Origin: Sphingobium jiangsuense
GTDB lineage: Bacteria; Pseudomonadota; Alphaproteobacteria; Sphingomonadales; Sphingomonadaceae
DNA: 64,000 nucleotides
Direction: 5' to 3'
NCBI RefSeq assembly: GCF_014196495.1
Contig: NZ_JACIDT010000013.1
Span: 1-64,000 of the forward strand
Position numbers and translations under genes: made by a program
The notes under the pieces: model-generated
What the model saw: the letters and a program-made list of their open reading frames with translations, nothing else
Databases searched by the model: none
Told to the model about the DNA's origin: nothing
Shown here: piece after piece, positions 25,514 through 34,638 of the stretch
Layout of the letters: each line of letters starts with the position of its first letter
Numbering within the stretch: the stretch's first letter is position 1

Positions 25514-27961
25514 ATGCTGAACCTTGCCGAATACCGCCAGCGGCCCGCATTGCTGGCCGACTGGCTGCCCTGGGCCGGGCTGGTTGCGCCGGGCGTCGTG
25601 CTGAACAAGGATGGCTCGTTCCAGCGCACGGCGCGCTTTCGTGGCCCCGACCTCGACAGTGCCACGCAGGGCGAGCTGATCTCTACGTCAGCACGATTGA
25701 ACAACGCGTTGCGCAGGCTGGGTTCGGGCTGGGCCTTGTTCATCGAAGCCGAGCGCCGGCCCGCCGCCAACTACCCGCACTCGGAGTTTCCCGAGCCGCT
25801 GTCGTGGCTGGTAGACGAGGAACGCCGCGCCGCCTTCCAGGACTCGGGCAACCACTTCGAGAGCGGCTACCACCTGACGCTGATGTATCTGCCGCCCGAG
25901 GAGGCACGCGCCCGCGCGGCGGGCCTGCTCTACGAGAACCGTCCGACCGAAGGCGTGGACTGGCGCGAGCGCCTGACGGCCTTCGTCGCGGAAACGGATC
26001 GCATCTTTGACCTGCTCGATGGCGTGATGCCGGAGATCGCGTGGCTCGATGACAGCCAGACGCTGACCTACCTGCACTCGACCATCTCCACGCGGTGCTA
26101 TCGCGTCGGTGTGCCGGAAGTGCCATTCCATCTCGATGCGCTGCTGGCCGATTCCGCGCTCATTGGCGGGCTGGCGCCCATGCTGGGCGATCAGCACCTG
26201 CGCGTGGCGACGGTGCGCGGCTTCCCGACCTCGACCTGGCCGGGGATTCTGGATGACCTCAACCGCCTCGGCTTTGCGTATCGCTGGTCAACCCGGTTCC
26301 TGTGCCTCGACAAAGCCGATGCGGAAAAGGAGCTTTCCCGCCTGCGCCGCCAATGGTTCGCCAAGCGCAAGAACGTCATCGCATTGCTGCGCGAAACCAT
26401 CTTCCAGCAGGAAACCCCGCTGGTCGATACCGACGCGAGCAAAAAATCGGCGGATGCCGATGCGGCGTTGCAGGAGCTGGGCAGCGACCAAGTGGCCTTC
26501 GGCTATGTCACCACCACGGTGACGGTGCTCGATGCCGACCCGGCGAAGGCCGATGAGAAGCTGCGCATGGTGGAACGCGTCATCCAGGGGCGCGGCTTTG
26601 TGACGATCCCCGAAACGCTCAATGCCGTGGATGCCTGGCTATCGTCGATTCCGGGGCACGCCTACGCGAACGTGCGCCAGCCCATCATCTCGACGCTGAA
26701 TCTGGCACATCTGATGCCGGTGTCCGCCGTATGGGCCGGGCCGGAGAAGAACGACCACCTCGACGGCCCGCCGCTGATCGTCACGCGCACCGAGGGGGCA
26801 ACGCCGTTCCGGCTGGTGACGCACATTGGCGACGTGGGCCATACCTTGGTGGCCGGCCCCACGGGCATGGGCAAGTCGGTCTTGCTCGCCACCTTGGCGA
26901 TGCAGTTCCGTCGTTATCGCGGCTCGCGCATCTTCGCCTTCGACATGGGGCGCTCGATGCGCGCCACCATCCTGGGCCTGGGCGGCGAGCACTACGACCT
27001 GGGCACGGATGGAGAAATTGCCTTCCAGCCGCTCGCCCGCATCGACCGCGAGGGCTATCGCACCTGGGCGGCCGAATGGCTCGAAGGCCGCTTGCGGCAT
27101 GAGGGTGTCGCGGTCGGCCCCGACGAGAAGGTGGCCATCTGGTCGGCACTCGGCAGTCTCGCCGGTGCTCCGCTGGAGCAGCGCACGATGACCGGGCTTT
27201 CCGTCTTGCTGCAATCGAACGCACTGCGGCAAGCGCTGGCGCCCTATGTGCTAGGTGGCGCACACGGCAAGTTGCTGGATGCGGATTCGGATCGCCTGGG
27301 CGCTGGTTCCGTGCAGTGCTTCGAGATGGAGGAACTGATGCACAGCAAGGCCGCTGTCATGGCCGTGCTGCATTACCTCTTTGCGCGCTTCGATGAACGC
27401 TTTGACGGTGCGCCGACGCTGCTGATCCTCGACGAAGCGTGGCTGTTTCTCGATGACCCGGTGTTTGCGGCGCACATCCGCCAGTGGCTCAAGACGCTCA
27501 GGAAGAAGAACGTCAGCGTCATCTTTGCCACGCAGAGCCTGGCGGACATCAAGGATTCGAGCATCGCGCCGGCCATCATCGAGAGCTGCGCGAGCCGCAT
27601 CTTCCTGCCCAACCCGCAGGCGACCGAGCCGCAGATTCGCACGATCTACGAAGGCTTCGGGCTCAACAGCCGCCAGATCGAGATCGTGGCGACTGCACAG
27701 CCCAAGCGGGACTACTACTACCAGTCGCGTCTCGGCAATCGCCTGTTCGACCTCGACCTGGGCGCCGCGACCTTGGCCTTCGCGGGTGCGTCCACGCCGC
27801 AAGACCAGCGCGACATCGACGCGGTGCTCGCTGCCGCCACCACCTCCACATCTTCCGCTTCCACCCCGTTCGCGGCCACCTGGCTGCGCCATCGCGGCCT
27901 GCATTGGGCCGCCGAACTGCTGTCCTCGTTTCCTTCCCACCCGCAGGAGAACTCACCATGA
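25514..27961 (+). CDS. trbE: conjugative transfer ATPase TrbE (VirB4-type)
   Basis: An 815-residue VirB4-family ATPase. The CagE/TrbE-type N-terminal domain covers roughly the first 400 residues; Walker A is GPTGMGKS (448-455) and Walker B LLILDEAWLFLDD. Start MLNLAEYRQRP at 25514 follows GAGGGGAA; the upstream open frame is the out-of-frame trbD tail. Full length for the family. ATGA overlap with trbJ. Confidence 0.95.
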   Translation: MLNLAEYRQRPALLADWLPWAGLVAPGVVLNKDGSFQRTARFRGPDLDSATQGELISTSARLNNALRRLGSGWALFIEAERRPAANYPHSEFPEPLSWLVDEERRAAFQDSGNHFESGYHLTLMYLPPEEARARAAGLLYENRPTEGVDWRERLTAFVAETDRIFDLLDGVMPEIAWLDDSQTLTYLHSTISTRCYRVGVPEVPFHLDALLADSALIGGLAPMLGDQHLRVATVRGFPTSTWPGILDDLNRLGFAYRWSTRFLCLDKADAEKELSRLRRQWFAKRKNVIALLRETIFQQETPLVDTDASKKSADADAALQELGSDQVAFGYVTTTVTVLDADPAKADEKLRMVERVIQGRGFVTIPETLNAVDAWLSSIPGHAYANVRQPIISTLNLAHLMPVSAVWAGPEKNDHLDGPPLIVTRTEGATPFRLVTHIGDVGHTLVAGPTGMGKSVLLATLAMQFRRYRGSRIFAFDMGRSMRATILGLGGEHYDLGTDGEIAFQPLARIDREGYRTWAAEWLEGRLRHEGVAVGPDEKVAIWSALGSLAGAPLEQRTMTGLSVLLQSNALRQALAPYVLGGAHGKLLDADSDRLGAGSVQCFEMEELMHSKAAVMAVLHYLFARFDERFDGAPTLLILDEAWLFLDDPVFAAHIRQWLKTLRKKNVSVIFATQSLADIKDSSIAPAIIESCASRIFLPNPQATEPQIRTIYEGFGLNSRQIEIVATAQPKRDYYYQSRLGNRLFDLDLGAATLAFAGASTPQDQRDIDAVLAAATTSTSSASTPFAATWLRHRGLHWAAELLSSFPSHPQENSP

Positions 27962-28695
27962 AAACCCGCATCCTTCCCGCCGCAATCGCCGCCGTCCTGA
28001 CCGGCTCCCTGATGTTCGCCCAGCCCGCGGCGGCCCTCATCGTGTTCGATCCGTCCAACTTCGTGCAGAACATGCTGACGGCCATCCAGACGCTGCAGCA
28101 GCTCTACAACCAGATCAAGCAGTTGCAGAACGAGGCCAAGATGTTGGAGAACCAGGCGCGCAACCTGGCGAGCTTGCCATCCAGCGTGGTCGGTCAGTTG
28201 CGCGCCAACCTGGCGTTGACCCAGCGGCTGATCGACCAGGCCAAGGGCCTGGCCTACGACGTGACGAACATGGACAAGGAGTTCAAGCGCCTGTATCCCG
28301 AGCAGTACGCTGCCACCGTGAGCGGCGACCAGATGTACCGGGACACGCAGGAACGCTGGAAGAACACGCTCACCAGCCTGCAGACCGCGATGCAGATGCA
28401 GGCCCAGGCCTCGCAGAACCTCAAGGATGACGAGGCCGTGCTGGCTGACCTCGTGGGTAAGAGCCAATCGGCCGTGGGCGCGCTGCAAGCGATGCAGGCC
28501 ATGAACCAGTTGCTGGCCCTGCAGGCCAAGCAGTCGATCCAGACGCAACGCTTGCAGCTCACGCAGGATCGCGCCGTATCGCTGGAGCAGGCGCGGCAGG
28601 CCGCGGCCACGGAGCGCGGGCGCGAAATCACGCGGCGCTTTCTGGGCTCTGGAACGCCATACACGCAGCACCCCGTCGATTTCTACAACCGCTGA
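27958..28695 (+). CDS. trbJ: conjugative transfer protein TrbJ
   Basis: A 245-residue secreted VirB5-type protein with a signal peptide (MKTRILPAAIAAVLTGSLMF, cleavage near AAA) and a long alpha-helical, Gln-rich body (ETLQ-type repeats such as LQQLYNQIKQLQNEAKML). It probably helps pilus assembly or adhesion. The gap to trbL is 12 bp, leaving no room for trbK. Confidence 0.93.
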   Translation: MKTRILPAAIAAVLTGSLMFAQPAAALIVFDPSNFVQNMLTAIQTLQQLYNQIKQLQNEAKMLENQARNLASLPSSVVGQLRANLALTQRLIDQAKGLAYDVTNMDKEFKRLYPEQYAATVSGDQMYRDTQERWKNTLTSLQTAMQMQAQASQNLKDDEAVLADLVGKSQSAVGALQAMQAMNQLLALQAKQSIQTQRLQLTQDRAVSLEQARQAAATERGREITRRFLGSGTPYTQHPVDFYNR

Positions 28696-28707
28696 CGGGG
28701 CCGGGCC

Positions 28708-30015
28708 ATGAACGACGTATCGGTCATCGACCGCTTTCTCGATGTTTTCTCGCGCTACATCGACTCGGGCTTTGGGCTGCTGCAGGGCGAGGTGGCGTTT
28801 CTGACAGCCACGCTGATCGTCATCGACATGACGCTCGCCGGACTGTTCTGGGCGATGGGCCATGCCAGCGGCCAGGGCGAGGACGTGATCGCCAAGCTGA
28901 TCCGCAAGGTGCTCTATGTGGGCGCCTTCGCCTACATCATCGGCAACTTCAACATGCTCGCGGGCGTGGTGTTTCGCTCTTTCGCGGGGCTGGGCCTGAC
29001 GGCCAGCGGTTCCAGCGTGAGCATGGGCAACTTCCTGCAGCCGGGGCGGCTGGCCAAGACCGGCATCGACGCGGCGGCCCCCATCCTGGAGCAGATCAAG
29101 CAGATGGCGGGCTTCCCGGAGGTGTTCGTCAACATCACCTCCATCGTGGTGCTGTTCCTCGCGTGGGGCATCGTCCTCCTGTGCTTCTTCGTGCTGGCGG
29201 TGCAGCTCTTCGTGACGCTGATCGAGTTCAAGCTGACCACGCTCGCGGGCTTCGTGTTGGTGCCGTTCGCCCTCTGGAACAAGACGGCGTTCCTGGCCGA
29301 GAAGGTGCTGGGCAATGTGGTGTCTTCGGGCATCAAGGTGCTGGTGCTCGCGGTCATCGTGGGGATCGGCACCGGGCTGTTTGCCGAGTTCAGGATTCCC
29401 GCAGGTGCCGAGCCCTCCATCGACCAGGCGCTGGTCATCATGCTGGCTTCGCTGTCCATGCTGGCCCTGGGCATCTTCGGGCCGGGCATTGCCACCGGGC
29501 TGGTGTCCGGCGGGCCACAGCTTGGAGCCGGTGCGATGGCCGGAGCAACGCTGGGGGCCGCAGGCGCTGCCATTGGCGTCGGGGCTGCGGCTGCTGGCGT
29601 CGGCAGCGCCGTGGCTGCAGGGGCGCGGATGGCACCTGGTGCAGCCCGCCTTGCGGCCGGCGGCGCGCGCGGCGCCAAGGCGGCTTTCGATGCTGGCTCT
29701 ACGGCCGCAGGCAGTGGCATCCAAGGCGCTGCCGCTGGCGCGGGCAACGTGGCCAAGACCGCCGGGCAAAAGGTAGCCGACGGCGCACGCTCGATGAAGG
29801 AGCGCGTGGCAGCGGCCTTCCGGCCGGATGAGGCGCCGGCATCTGGCGCTGATGCCGCAGATGCGCCTCCATCCAACGAACAGCCTGCCTGGGCCAAGCG
29901 CCTGCACCGCAGGCAGCAGCTCACCCATGCCGCGACCACGGCCGCCCACACGCTGCGCGGCGGCGACGGCGGCAGCTCCAGCCAGGGGCCAAGCCTTCGT
30001 GATTCCGATTCATAA
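28708..30015 (+). CDS. trbL: conjugative transfer membrane protein TrbL
   Basis: A 435-residue VirB6-type polytopic membrane protein, with about five to six hydrophobic helices between residues 25 and 270, then a hydrophilic Ala/Gly-rich tail (AAGAGNVAKTAG, then basic SMKERVAAAFRPDE). The VirB6 region forms part of the inner-membrane channel. Low-complexity alanine repeats in the second half are usual for TrbL. Confidence 0.93.
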   Translation: MNDVSVIDRFLDVFSRYIDSGFGLLQGEVAFLTATLIVIDMTLAGLFWAMGHASGQGEDVIAKLIRKVLYVGAFAYIIGNFNMLAGVVFRSFAGLGLTASGSSVSMGNFLQPGRLAKTGIDAAAPILEQIKQMAGFPEVFVNITSIVVLFLAWGIVLLCFFVLAVQLFVTLIEFKLTTLAGFVLVPFALWNKTAFLAEKVLGNVVSSGIKVLVLAVIVGIGTGLFAEFRIPAGAEPSIDQALVIMLASLSMLALGIFGPGIATGLVSGGPQLGAGAMAGATLGAAGAAIGVGAAAAGVGSAVAAGARMAPGAARLAAGGARGAKAAFDAGSTAAGSGIQGAAAGAGNVAKTAGQKVADGARSMKERVAAAFRPDEAPASGADAADAPPSNEQPAWAKRLHRRQQLTHAATTAAHTLRGGDGGSSSQGPSLRDSDS

Positions 30016-30026
30016 GGAGAACTCCC

Positions 30027-30731
30027 ATGCGATTCAAACGACCGCAGGTGCGCTACGCCGATACGCCGCAGCCTGCCACCCCGTACCAATCCGCCGCCCA
30101 GGTCTGGGACGACCGCATCGGCTCGGCCCGCGTGCAGGCGAAGAACTGGCGGCTTATGGCCTTCGGCTGCCTCACGCTGGCGGTGCTGATGGCCGGCGGC
30201 CTGGTCTGGCGCTCGGCGCAGTCCATCGTCACGCCCTACGTGATCGAGGTGGACAACGCGGGCCAGGTGCGCGCTGTCGGCGAAGCCGCCACGCCGTACC
30301 AGCCCAGCGATGCGCAGATTGCTTACCACCTGGGCCGCTTCATCGGCCTGGTGCGCTCGCTGTCCATCGACCCCATCGTGGTGCGGCAGAACTGGCTCGA
30401 TGCCTATGACTACACCACGGACAAGGGCGCCGTGGTGCTCAATGAGTACGCGCGGGTGGCTGATCCGTTCTCGCGCATCGGCAAGGAGTCGGTGACGGTG
30501 CAGGTGTCCAGCGTGACCCGCGCCAGCGACCAGTCCTTCAACGTGCGCTGGACCGAGACGCGCTTCGTCAACGGCGCGCTGGATCGCACCGAGCGCTGGA
30601 ACGCGGTGATCTCCACGGTGCTGCAGACCCCGCGCACGGAGCAGCGCGTGCGCAAGAACCCGCTGGGTATCTACGTCAACGGGCTGGCGTGGAGCCGCGA
30701 GCTGGAAGGAAACGAAGGAGCAAAACCATGA
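30027..30731 (+). CDS. trbF: conjugative transfer protein TrbF
   Basis: A 234-residue VirB8-type protein: short cytosolic N-terminus, one membrane helix at about 45-65 (LMAFGCLTLAVLMAGGLVW) and a periplasmic NTF2-like domain. It acts as an assembly factor of the inner-membrane complex. AAGGAG precedes its start; its stop overlaps trbG by ATGA. Confidence 0.94.
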   Translation: MRFKRPQVRYADTPQPATPYQSAAQVWDDRIGSARVQAKNWRLMAFGCLTLAVLMAGGLVWRSAQSIVTPYVIEVDNAGQVRAVGEAATPYQPSDAQIAYHLGRFIGLVRSLSIDPIVVRQNWLDAYDYTTDKGAVVLNEYARVADPFSRIGKESVTVQVSSVTRASDQSFNVRWTETRFVNGALDRTERWNAVISTVLQTPRTEQRVRKNPLGIYVNGLAWSRELEGNEGAKP

Positions 30732-31726
30732 ATGGACATTTCCGTAAACCCGCCTTGCCTGTGATCCTACTGGCATCCACCGTTTTGTTCTCGGGCTGCG
30801 CCACGCAGGGGACTCCGCCGCCATCCATCTCGTTGGATGGGCCGGTGCAGGCCCAGCCGCTGCCCGAGGCGCCGAAGCCCGTGGAGGTCGTGACCGTGCC
30901 CGAGGTGCTGGCACTGCCTGGACAGATGAAGCCGCTGGCCGGTGATGCCAAGGCCACACTGGAATCGCCCGACGAGAAGGTGCGCGTGACCCGTGCGAAC
31001 ACGGAGGCCCGTGTTGCGCCCACACGCGAGGGCTATGTGAACGCCATCCAGGTCTGGCCGTTCACTGATGGCGCGCTGTACCAGGTCTATGCGGCCGTGG
31101 GTCGCGTGACCGTGATCGCGCTCCAGCCGGGCGAGGAACTGGTGACGGTGGCTGCCGGTGACACGGTGCGCTGGATCGTGGGCGACACATCGAGCGGCAG
31201 CGGCGATGCGCTGCGCGTCAATGTGATGGTCAAGCCCATCCGCTCGGGCCTCAAGACCAATTTGGTCATCACGACCAGTCGGCGCACCTACCTGCTAGAA
31301 CTGACTTCGACCGAGAAGACATGGATGGCTTCGGTGTCCTGGGAATACCCCAAGGACAGGATGCTGGCCCTGCAGCGCCAGGCACAAGCGGCCAGCGCCG
31401 CCGCGCCGGTCGATGCCGGGCTGTCGCTGGAGAAGATCCGTTTCCGCTACGCGGTCAGCGGCAGCAATCCGCCGTGGAAGCCGTTGCGGGCCTTTGACGA
31501 TGGCGAGAAGGTCTATATCCAGTTTCCGGCGGGCATCGCTCAAGGCGAGCTACCGCCAATGTTCGTGATCGGCGCGCAAGGCGACGGACAACTGGTGAAC
31601 TACCGCTTCCGCTCGCCGTACTACATCGTGGATCGGCTGTTTGGTGCGGCCGAGCTGCGCCTGGGTGGCGATAAGGGCGCCGTGGTGCGAATTGAGCGCA
31701 CCGATGGCGTGGCACGGAGGAATTGA
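30728..31726 (+). CDS. trbG: conjugative transfer protein TrbG
   Basis: A 332-residue VirB9-type outer-membrane core protein. The start MNGHFRKPALPVIL at 30728 gives a lipoprotein-type leader ending LFSGC (lipidation at about C24). Central VirB9 motifs such as AVGRVTVIALQPGEEL and the C-terminal FRSPYYIVDRLF are present. With TrbI and TrbF it should form the envelope-spanning core complex. Confidence 0.93.
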   Translation: MNGHFRKPALPVILLASTVLFSGCATQGTPPPSISLDGPVQAQPLPEAPKPVEVVTVPEVLALPGQMKPLAGDAKATLESPDEKVRVTRANTEARVAPTREGYVNAIQVWPFTDGALYQVYAAVGRVTVIALQPGEELVTVAAGDTVRWIVGDTSSGSGDALRVNVMVKPIRSGLKTNLVITTSRRTYLLELTSTEKTWMASVSWEYPKDRMLALQRQAQAASAAAPVDAGLSLEKIRFRYAVSGSNPPWKPLRAFDDGEKVYIQFPAGIAQGELPPMFVIGAQGDGQLVNYRFRSPYYIVDRLFGAAELRLGGDKGAVVRIERTDGVARRN

Positions 31727-31728
31727 GC

Positions 31729-32991
31729 ATGAGCCAAGACAACACCCCCGACCATGCCACTTCTCAGGGGGGCAAGGCGGCGCCCGAAGCGATGGCGTTG
31801 CGCGCCCAGCCGCGCCCGGTCACGCGCCTGAACCGGCGCACGCTGGCCATGCTCACCGGCGGCCTGTCGGTCGCCGTGCTCGGGGCCACGATCTGGGCCC
31901 TGCAGCCGCACCGGCGCGGCGCAGGCTGGCAGAACGAGCTGTACAACGTGGATCGGGTCTCAAAGTCCGAAGGGCTGGATGGGTTGCCGTCCGATTACTC
32001 GAAACTGCCGAAGGCGCCCGAGCTGGGGCCGCCGCTGCCGGGCGACCTGGGGCCGGCCATCGTGGCGGCGCAGCAGCCCACCTACATGCCGCCGGGACAT
32101 GATCCCAACGACGCCTTGCGCAAGGAGGCCGAAGCGGCGGCGGCTTCGGCGGTGTTCTTCCGCTCGGGAAAGCCGGGCCAAGCCGCTGGCGCTGTCGCGC
32201 AGGCGGCGCCCGGAGCACCCGGCATGGCCAACGCCTTGGCAGGGTTCGATCCGCTGGCGGCCGGTCCGGCCTCGACGGCGGCCCAGCCCAGTGATCCCAC
32301 CACCGTGCAGAACCGGCAAGACCAGAAAGAGGCGTTCCTGAAAGGCGGCTCCAAGGAGACTCGCAATTCCGGCAATCTCCAAATGCCAGCCTCGCCGTAC
32401 CAGGTGATGGCCGGGACGGTGATCGCAGCGGCGCTGGTCACAGGCATCAAGTCCGACCTGCCGGGCGATGTGATCGCCACGGTGACGGAGCCGGTCTATG
32501 ACACGGCTACGGGCAGGTTCCTGCTGATTCCGCAGGGCTCGCGCATTTTGGGCAAATACAACAGCCAGGTGAGCTTCGGGCAGAGCCGGGTGCAGATGGT
32601 GTGGAACCGGATCATCTTGCCAGACACATCCTCGCTGACGCTCGACAACCTTGTCGGCACCGATCCTGCGGGCTACGCAGGGTTGGAGGATGAAGTGGAT
32701 CAGCATTGGGGCCGCATCTTTGCCGGGGCGGCGCTGACCACGCTGCTGGGTATCGGCGCCGAGTTGGCCGCGCCGGAGAATCGGCAGAACGGCAACCGCA
32801 TCGTCATTGCCGGGCGCGATGGTCTGCAGGACAGTGTGAACCAAGTGGGGCAGGAGATGACCCGGCGCAACATGAACATCCAGCCGACGCTGACAGCGCG
32901 GCCGGGGTTGCCGGTGCGGATCATCGTGGCAAGGGATTTACAGGTTCGACCTTACCAGCCGCTCTTTCTTCAGCGTGGAGGTGCCCGATGA
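31729..32991 (+). CDS. trbI: conjugative transfer protein TrbI
   Basis: A 420-residue VirB10-type protein with one N-terminal membrane helix (TLAMLTGGLSVAVLGATIW), a Pro-rich/Ala-rich linker, and a C-terminal TrbI domain containing QEGSRLLG-type LIPQGSRILGKYNSQV and the antenna region. It spans both membranes. The start ATG at 31729 has CGGAGG about 10 bases upstream. Stop overlaps the next gene (ATGA). Confidence 0.94.
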   Translation: MSQDNTPDHATSQGGKAAPEAMALRAQPRPVTRLNRRTLAMLTGGLSVAVLGATIWALQPHRRGAGWQNELYNVDRVSKSEGLDGLPSDYSKLPKAPELGPPLPGDLGPAIVAAQQPTYMPPGHDPNDALRKEAEAAAASAVFFRSGKPGQAAGAVAQAAPGAPGMANALAGFDPLAAGPASTAAQPSDPTTVQNRQDQKEAFLKGGSKETRNSGNLQMPASPYQVMAGTVIAAALVTGIKSDLPGDVIATVTEPVYDTATGRFLLIPQGSRILGKYNSQVSFGQSRVQMVWNRIILPDTSSLTLDNLVGTDPAGYAGLEDEVDQHWGRIFAGAALTTLLGIGAELAAPENRQNGNRIVIAGRDGLQDSVNQVGQEMTRRNMNIQPTLTARPGLPVRIIVARDLQVRPYQPLFLQRGGAR

Positions 32992-33236
32992 ACATGGCCA
33001 GAAAACTCCGGCTTGGGCCGCTGCCATCGACCAGCAGCACCAAGCTGACATTCGCTTGTCCAGCCAGCCTGAAAATGGATCTAGACCGGTACGCCGCTCT
33101 TCATGCGCAGACCTATGGCGAAGCGGTCGATGCGGCCACGCTGATCCCGCACATGCTCGAAGCCTTCATGGCGGGGGATCGGGGATTCAAGCGGGGTGGC
33201 AAGGCCAAGGCCGTCGCCACCCCGAAGTCAGGATGA
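32988..33236 (+). CDS. DUF2274 protein at the end of the trb operon
   Basis: An 82-residue protein (MNMARKLRLGPLPSTSSTKL) resembling DUF2274 members found after trbI in Tn4371-type elements. The sequence is basic at the ends with a short helical centre; the function is unknown. It is translationally coupled to trbI by ATGA. Confidence 0.8.
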   Translation: MNMARKLRLGPLPSTSSTKLTFACPASLKMDLDRYAALHAQTYGEAVDAATLIPHMLEAFMAGDRGFKRGGKAKAVATPKSG

Positions 33237-33259
33237 CGATGCTCCGACATAGATTTAAT

Positions 33260-33292
33260 GAAGAACGCGCGGCTCCAGGCCGTGCGTTCTTC
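33260..33292 (+). terminator. terminator of the trb operon
   Basis: A 14-bp stem (33260-33273 with 33279-33292, GAAGAACGC pairing GCGTTCTTC, one G-T pair further in) around the loop TCCAG, starting 23 bp after the last gene's stop. The T tract after it is weak, but the stem is strong. Confidence 0.7.
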
Positions 33293-33391
33293 GTTTGGGA
33301 AGCCGGTAATATGGGAGTTCAGGTCGGTTGCCGACGCTGCACTCCGTGTCCGATGTAGCGCGATCCGGCTTTCTCTCCCAACGCTCTCATG

Positions 33392-33432
33392 TGGCACCTA
33401 GCCCACACCGCCGAGGTGCCATCGGGTGGCAC
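33392..33432. repeat. TGGCACCT inverted and direct repeats near the element end
   Basis: TGGCACCT (33392-33399) is inverted as AGGTGCCA (33414-33421), and TGGCAC recurs directly at 33427-33432. They lie 77-117 bp inside the proposed attR. Repeats in this place may be arm-type binding sites for the integrase or excisionase, but this is inference. The remainder of 33293-33508 has no gene. Confidence 0.4.
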
Positions 33433-33508
33433 GATACAGAGCTAACTTGCTGTCTCGTATAAGGTTTCAGGCCAAATGGGATGCCTTGAAAATACTTGAC
33501 ACCGAACA

Positions 33509-33516
33509 TTTTTTAT
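33509..33516. repeat. putative attR core, TTTTTTAT
   Basis: The octamer agrees with TTTTTYRT, the attachment consensus I recall for Tn4371-type elements, and marks the change from ICE to alphaproteobacterial sequence. It is 9 bp beyond the stop codon of the acyltransferase gene. The left copy is outside this window and could not be compared. Confidence 0.6.
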
Positions 33517-33525
33517 TGCCCTGGT

Positions 33526-34542
33526 TCAATTTGGGGCAGATTTGGCCCCTTTGCCGCCGCGCATTCCCAGAAAATAGCGCCTGCCCCAGCCGGTGCGGGC
33601 CAGCGCCTCATGCACGATCAACGGCACGATGACCGCCAGCGCCAGCAGCGCCGCCTTGCCCATATAAGGCGCGCAATAATGAATGACCGCGACATGGCAG
33701 TACATGATGGTAAGCGAGCGCCGTCCCAGAAAGGGAAGCACACGCCACCCCGCCAGCGCCCGCGCGATGGCGCACAGCCCCAGCGACATCGCCACCGCCA
33801 GCGCCAGCGAAACGAGAGGGATGCCGTAATCCCCCACCTTCATGTTGAGCGGCACCGGCTTCCACAGCAGCAGCGCGAGCAGGCTCAGCCCCAGCCCCGC
33901 GAGCATCAGCGCCCCTTCCCCGCCGATGCGGCGCCAAAGCGCGCCAAGCCACAGCAGCACCAGCGCCACCGGCACGGCCAGCAGGCCCAGCGGGGAAAAA
34001 TCGCTCCGCGCCCCGATCCACAGGCCGCCTGCCAGCGCGACGGCCATGGCAGCGCCCCATTTCCAGTCGCGGGGGTCGGGCCAGAGGCGGGCCAGCGCGT
34101 TCTGCGCCATCCGCGCGAAAAAGAGGCAGGGCACGAACCAGAAGATCGTCAGCGGCCCCTTCAGCTCCGACCCGCCCAGCAGCATCGCCCAGGCGGCCGA
34201 CCCCCATGTGCGGAACAGCGGCAAATGGCCGCGCGCATGCTCTATCGCCTGATCCAGCAGCACCAGCGCCAGCAGGAAAGCGGCATAGGGCGCCGCCATC
34301 GTATGCCATTGCCGCCCCGCGAACTCCCCCATCGGGCGCGGGCGGGCACAATATCCGGCCAGCAGGAAGAAGAGCGGCATGTGAAAGGCGTAGATCGCGT
34401 CGCGCACGGCGCCGCGCGTCCACACATGCCCCGCCACCACCAGCACGATGCCCAGCCCCTTGGCCGCGTCGACCCAGTCGAGCCGGCACGGATCGTTCCG
34501 CATCGCCGCGCGCTCTTTCACATCCGTGGCTTGCCCCGTCAT
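33526..34542 (-). CDS. acyltransferase 3 family membrane protein
   Basis: A 338-residue polytopic protein with about ten hydrophobic segments and the family-typical N-terminal DWVDAAKGLGIVLVVAGHV, followed by FHMPLFFLLAGY. Such proteins O-acylate sugars, glycans or other surface molecules at the inner membrane. It is the first chromosomal gene after the proposed element end and its 3' end is intact, so integration spared it. The start at 34542 was kept (GGCGGA four bases upstream); an ATG at 34503 is an alternative. Substrate unknown. Confidence 0.85.
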   Translation of the reverse strand: MTGQATDVKERAAMRNDPCRLDWVDAAKGLGIVLVVAGHVWTRGAVRDAIYAFHMPLFFLLAGYCARPRPMGEFAGRQWHTMAAPYAAFLLALVLLDQAIEHARGHLPLFRTWGSAAWAMLLGGSELKGPLTIFWFVPCLFFARMAQNALARLWPDPRDWKWGAAMAVALAGGLWIGARSDFSPLGLLAVPVALVLLWLGALWRRIGGEGALMLAGLGLSLLALLLWKPVPLNMKVGDYGIPLVSLALAVAMSLGLCAIARALAGWRVLPFLGRRSLTIMYCHVAVIHYCAPYMGKAALLALAVIVPLIVHEALARTGWGRRYFLGMRGGKGAKSAPN

Positions 34543-34638
34543 GCAATCCGCCTATAGCATCGCGCGATAACGTCAATCCCGCGCCGGGCGGTGCCGTGCC
34601 GCATTCCGCCCGCGCCTGCACAGGTAGCTGCCACGCCC

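Larger units (their letters stand above)
1..33516. mobile_element. Tn4371-family integrative and conjugative element, right-hand part
   Basis: The left half of the window carries the Tn4371-type backbone in its usual order: relaxase with DUF3363, accessory cargo, LysR regulator, EexN-like lipoprotein, TraG, CopG-like protein, TrbBCDEJLFGI and a DUF2274 protein. Cargo sits between relaxase and traG, a known insertion hot spot of this family. The proposed right end is TTTTTTAT at 33509-33516, after which gene content becomes alphaproteobacterial. Integrase, Rep/Par genes, TraF and attL are not present and must lie to the left of the window. The backbone assignment is seen directly; the exact end is inferred from the remembered family consensus TTTTTYRT. 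Confidence 0.85.

Noticed and set aside
25218..25520. Programmed frameshifting in trbD
   Set aside because: Only a TTTT run is present, without the usual X XXY YYZ slippery motif; a simple insertion or sequencing error is more likely.
27718..31025. Two long minus-strand frames across trbJ, trbL, trbF and trbG
   Set aside because: Opposite an intact, ATGA-coupled trb operon; composition is that of antisense frames.
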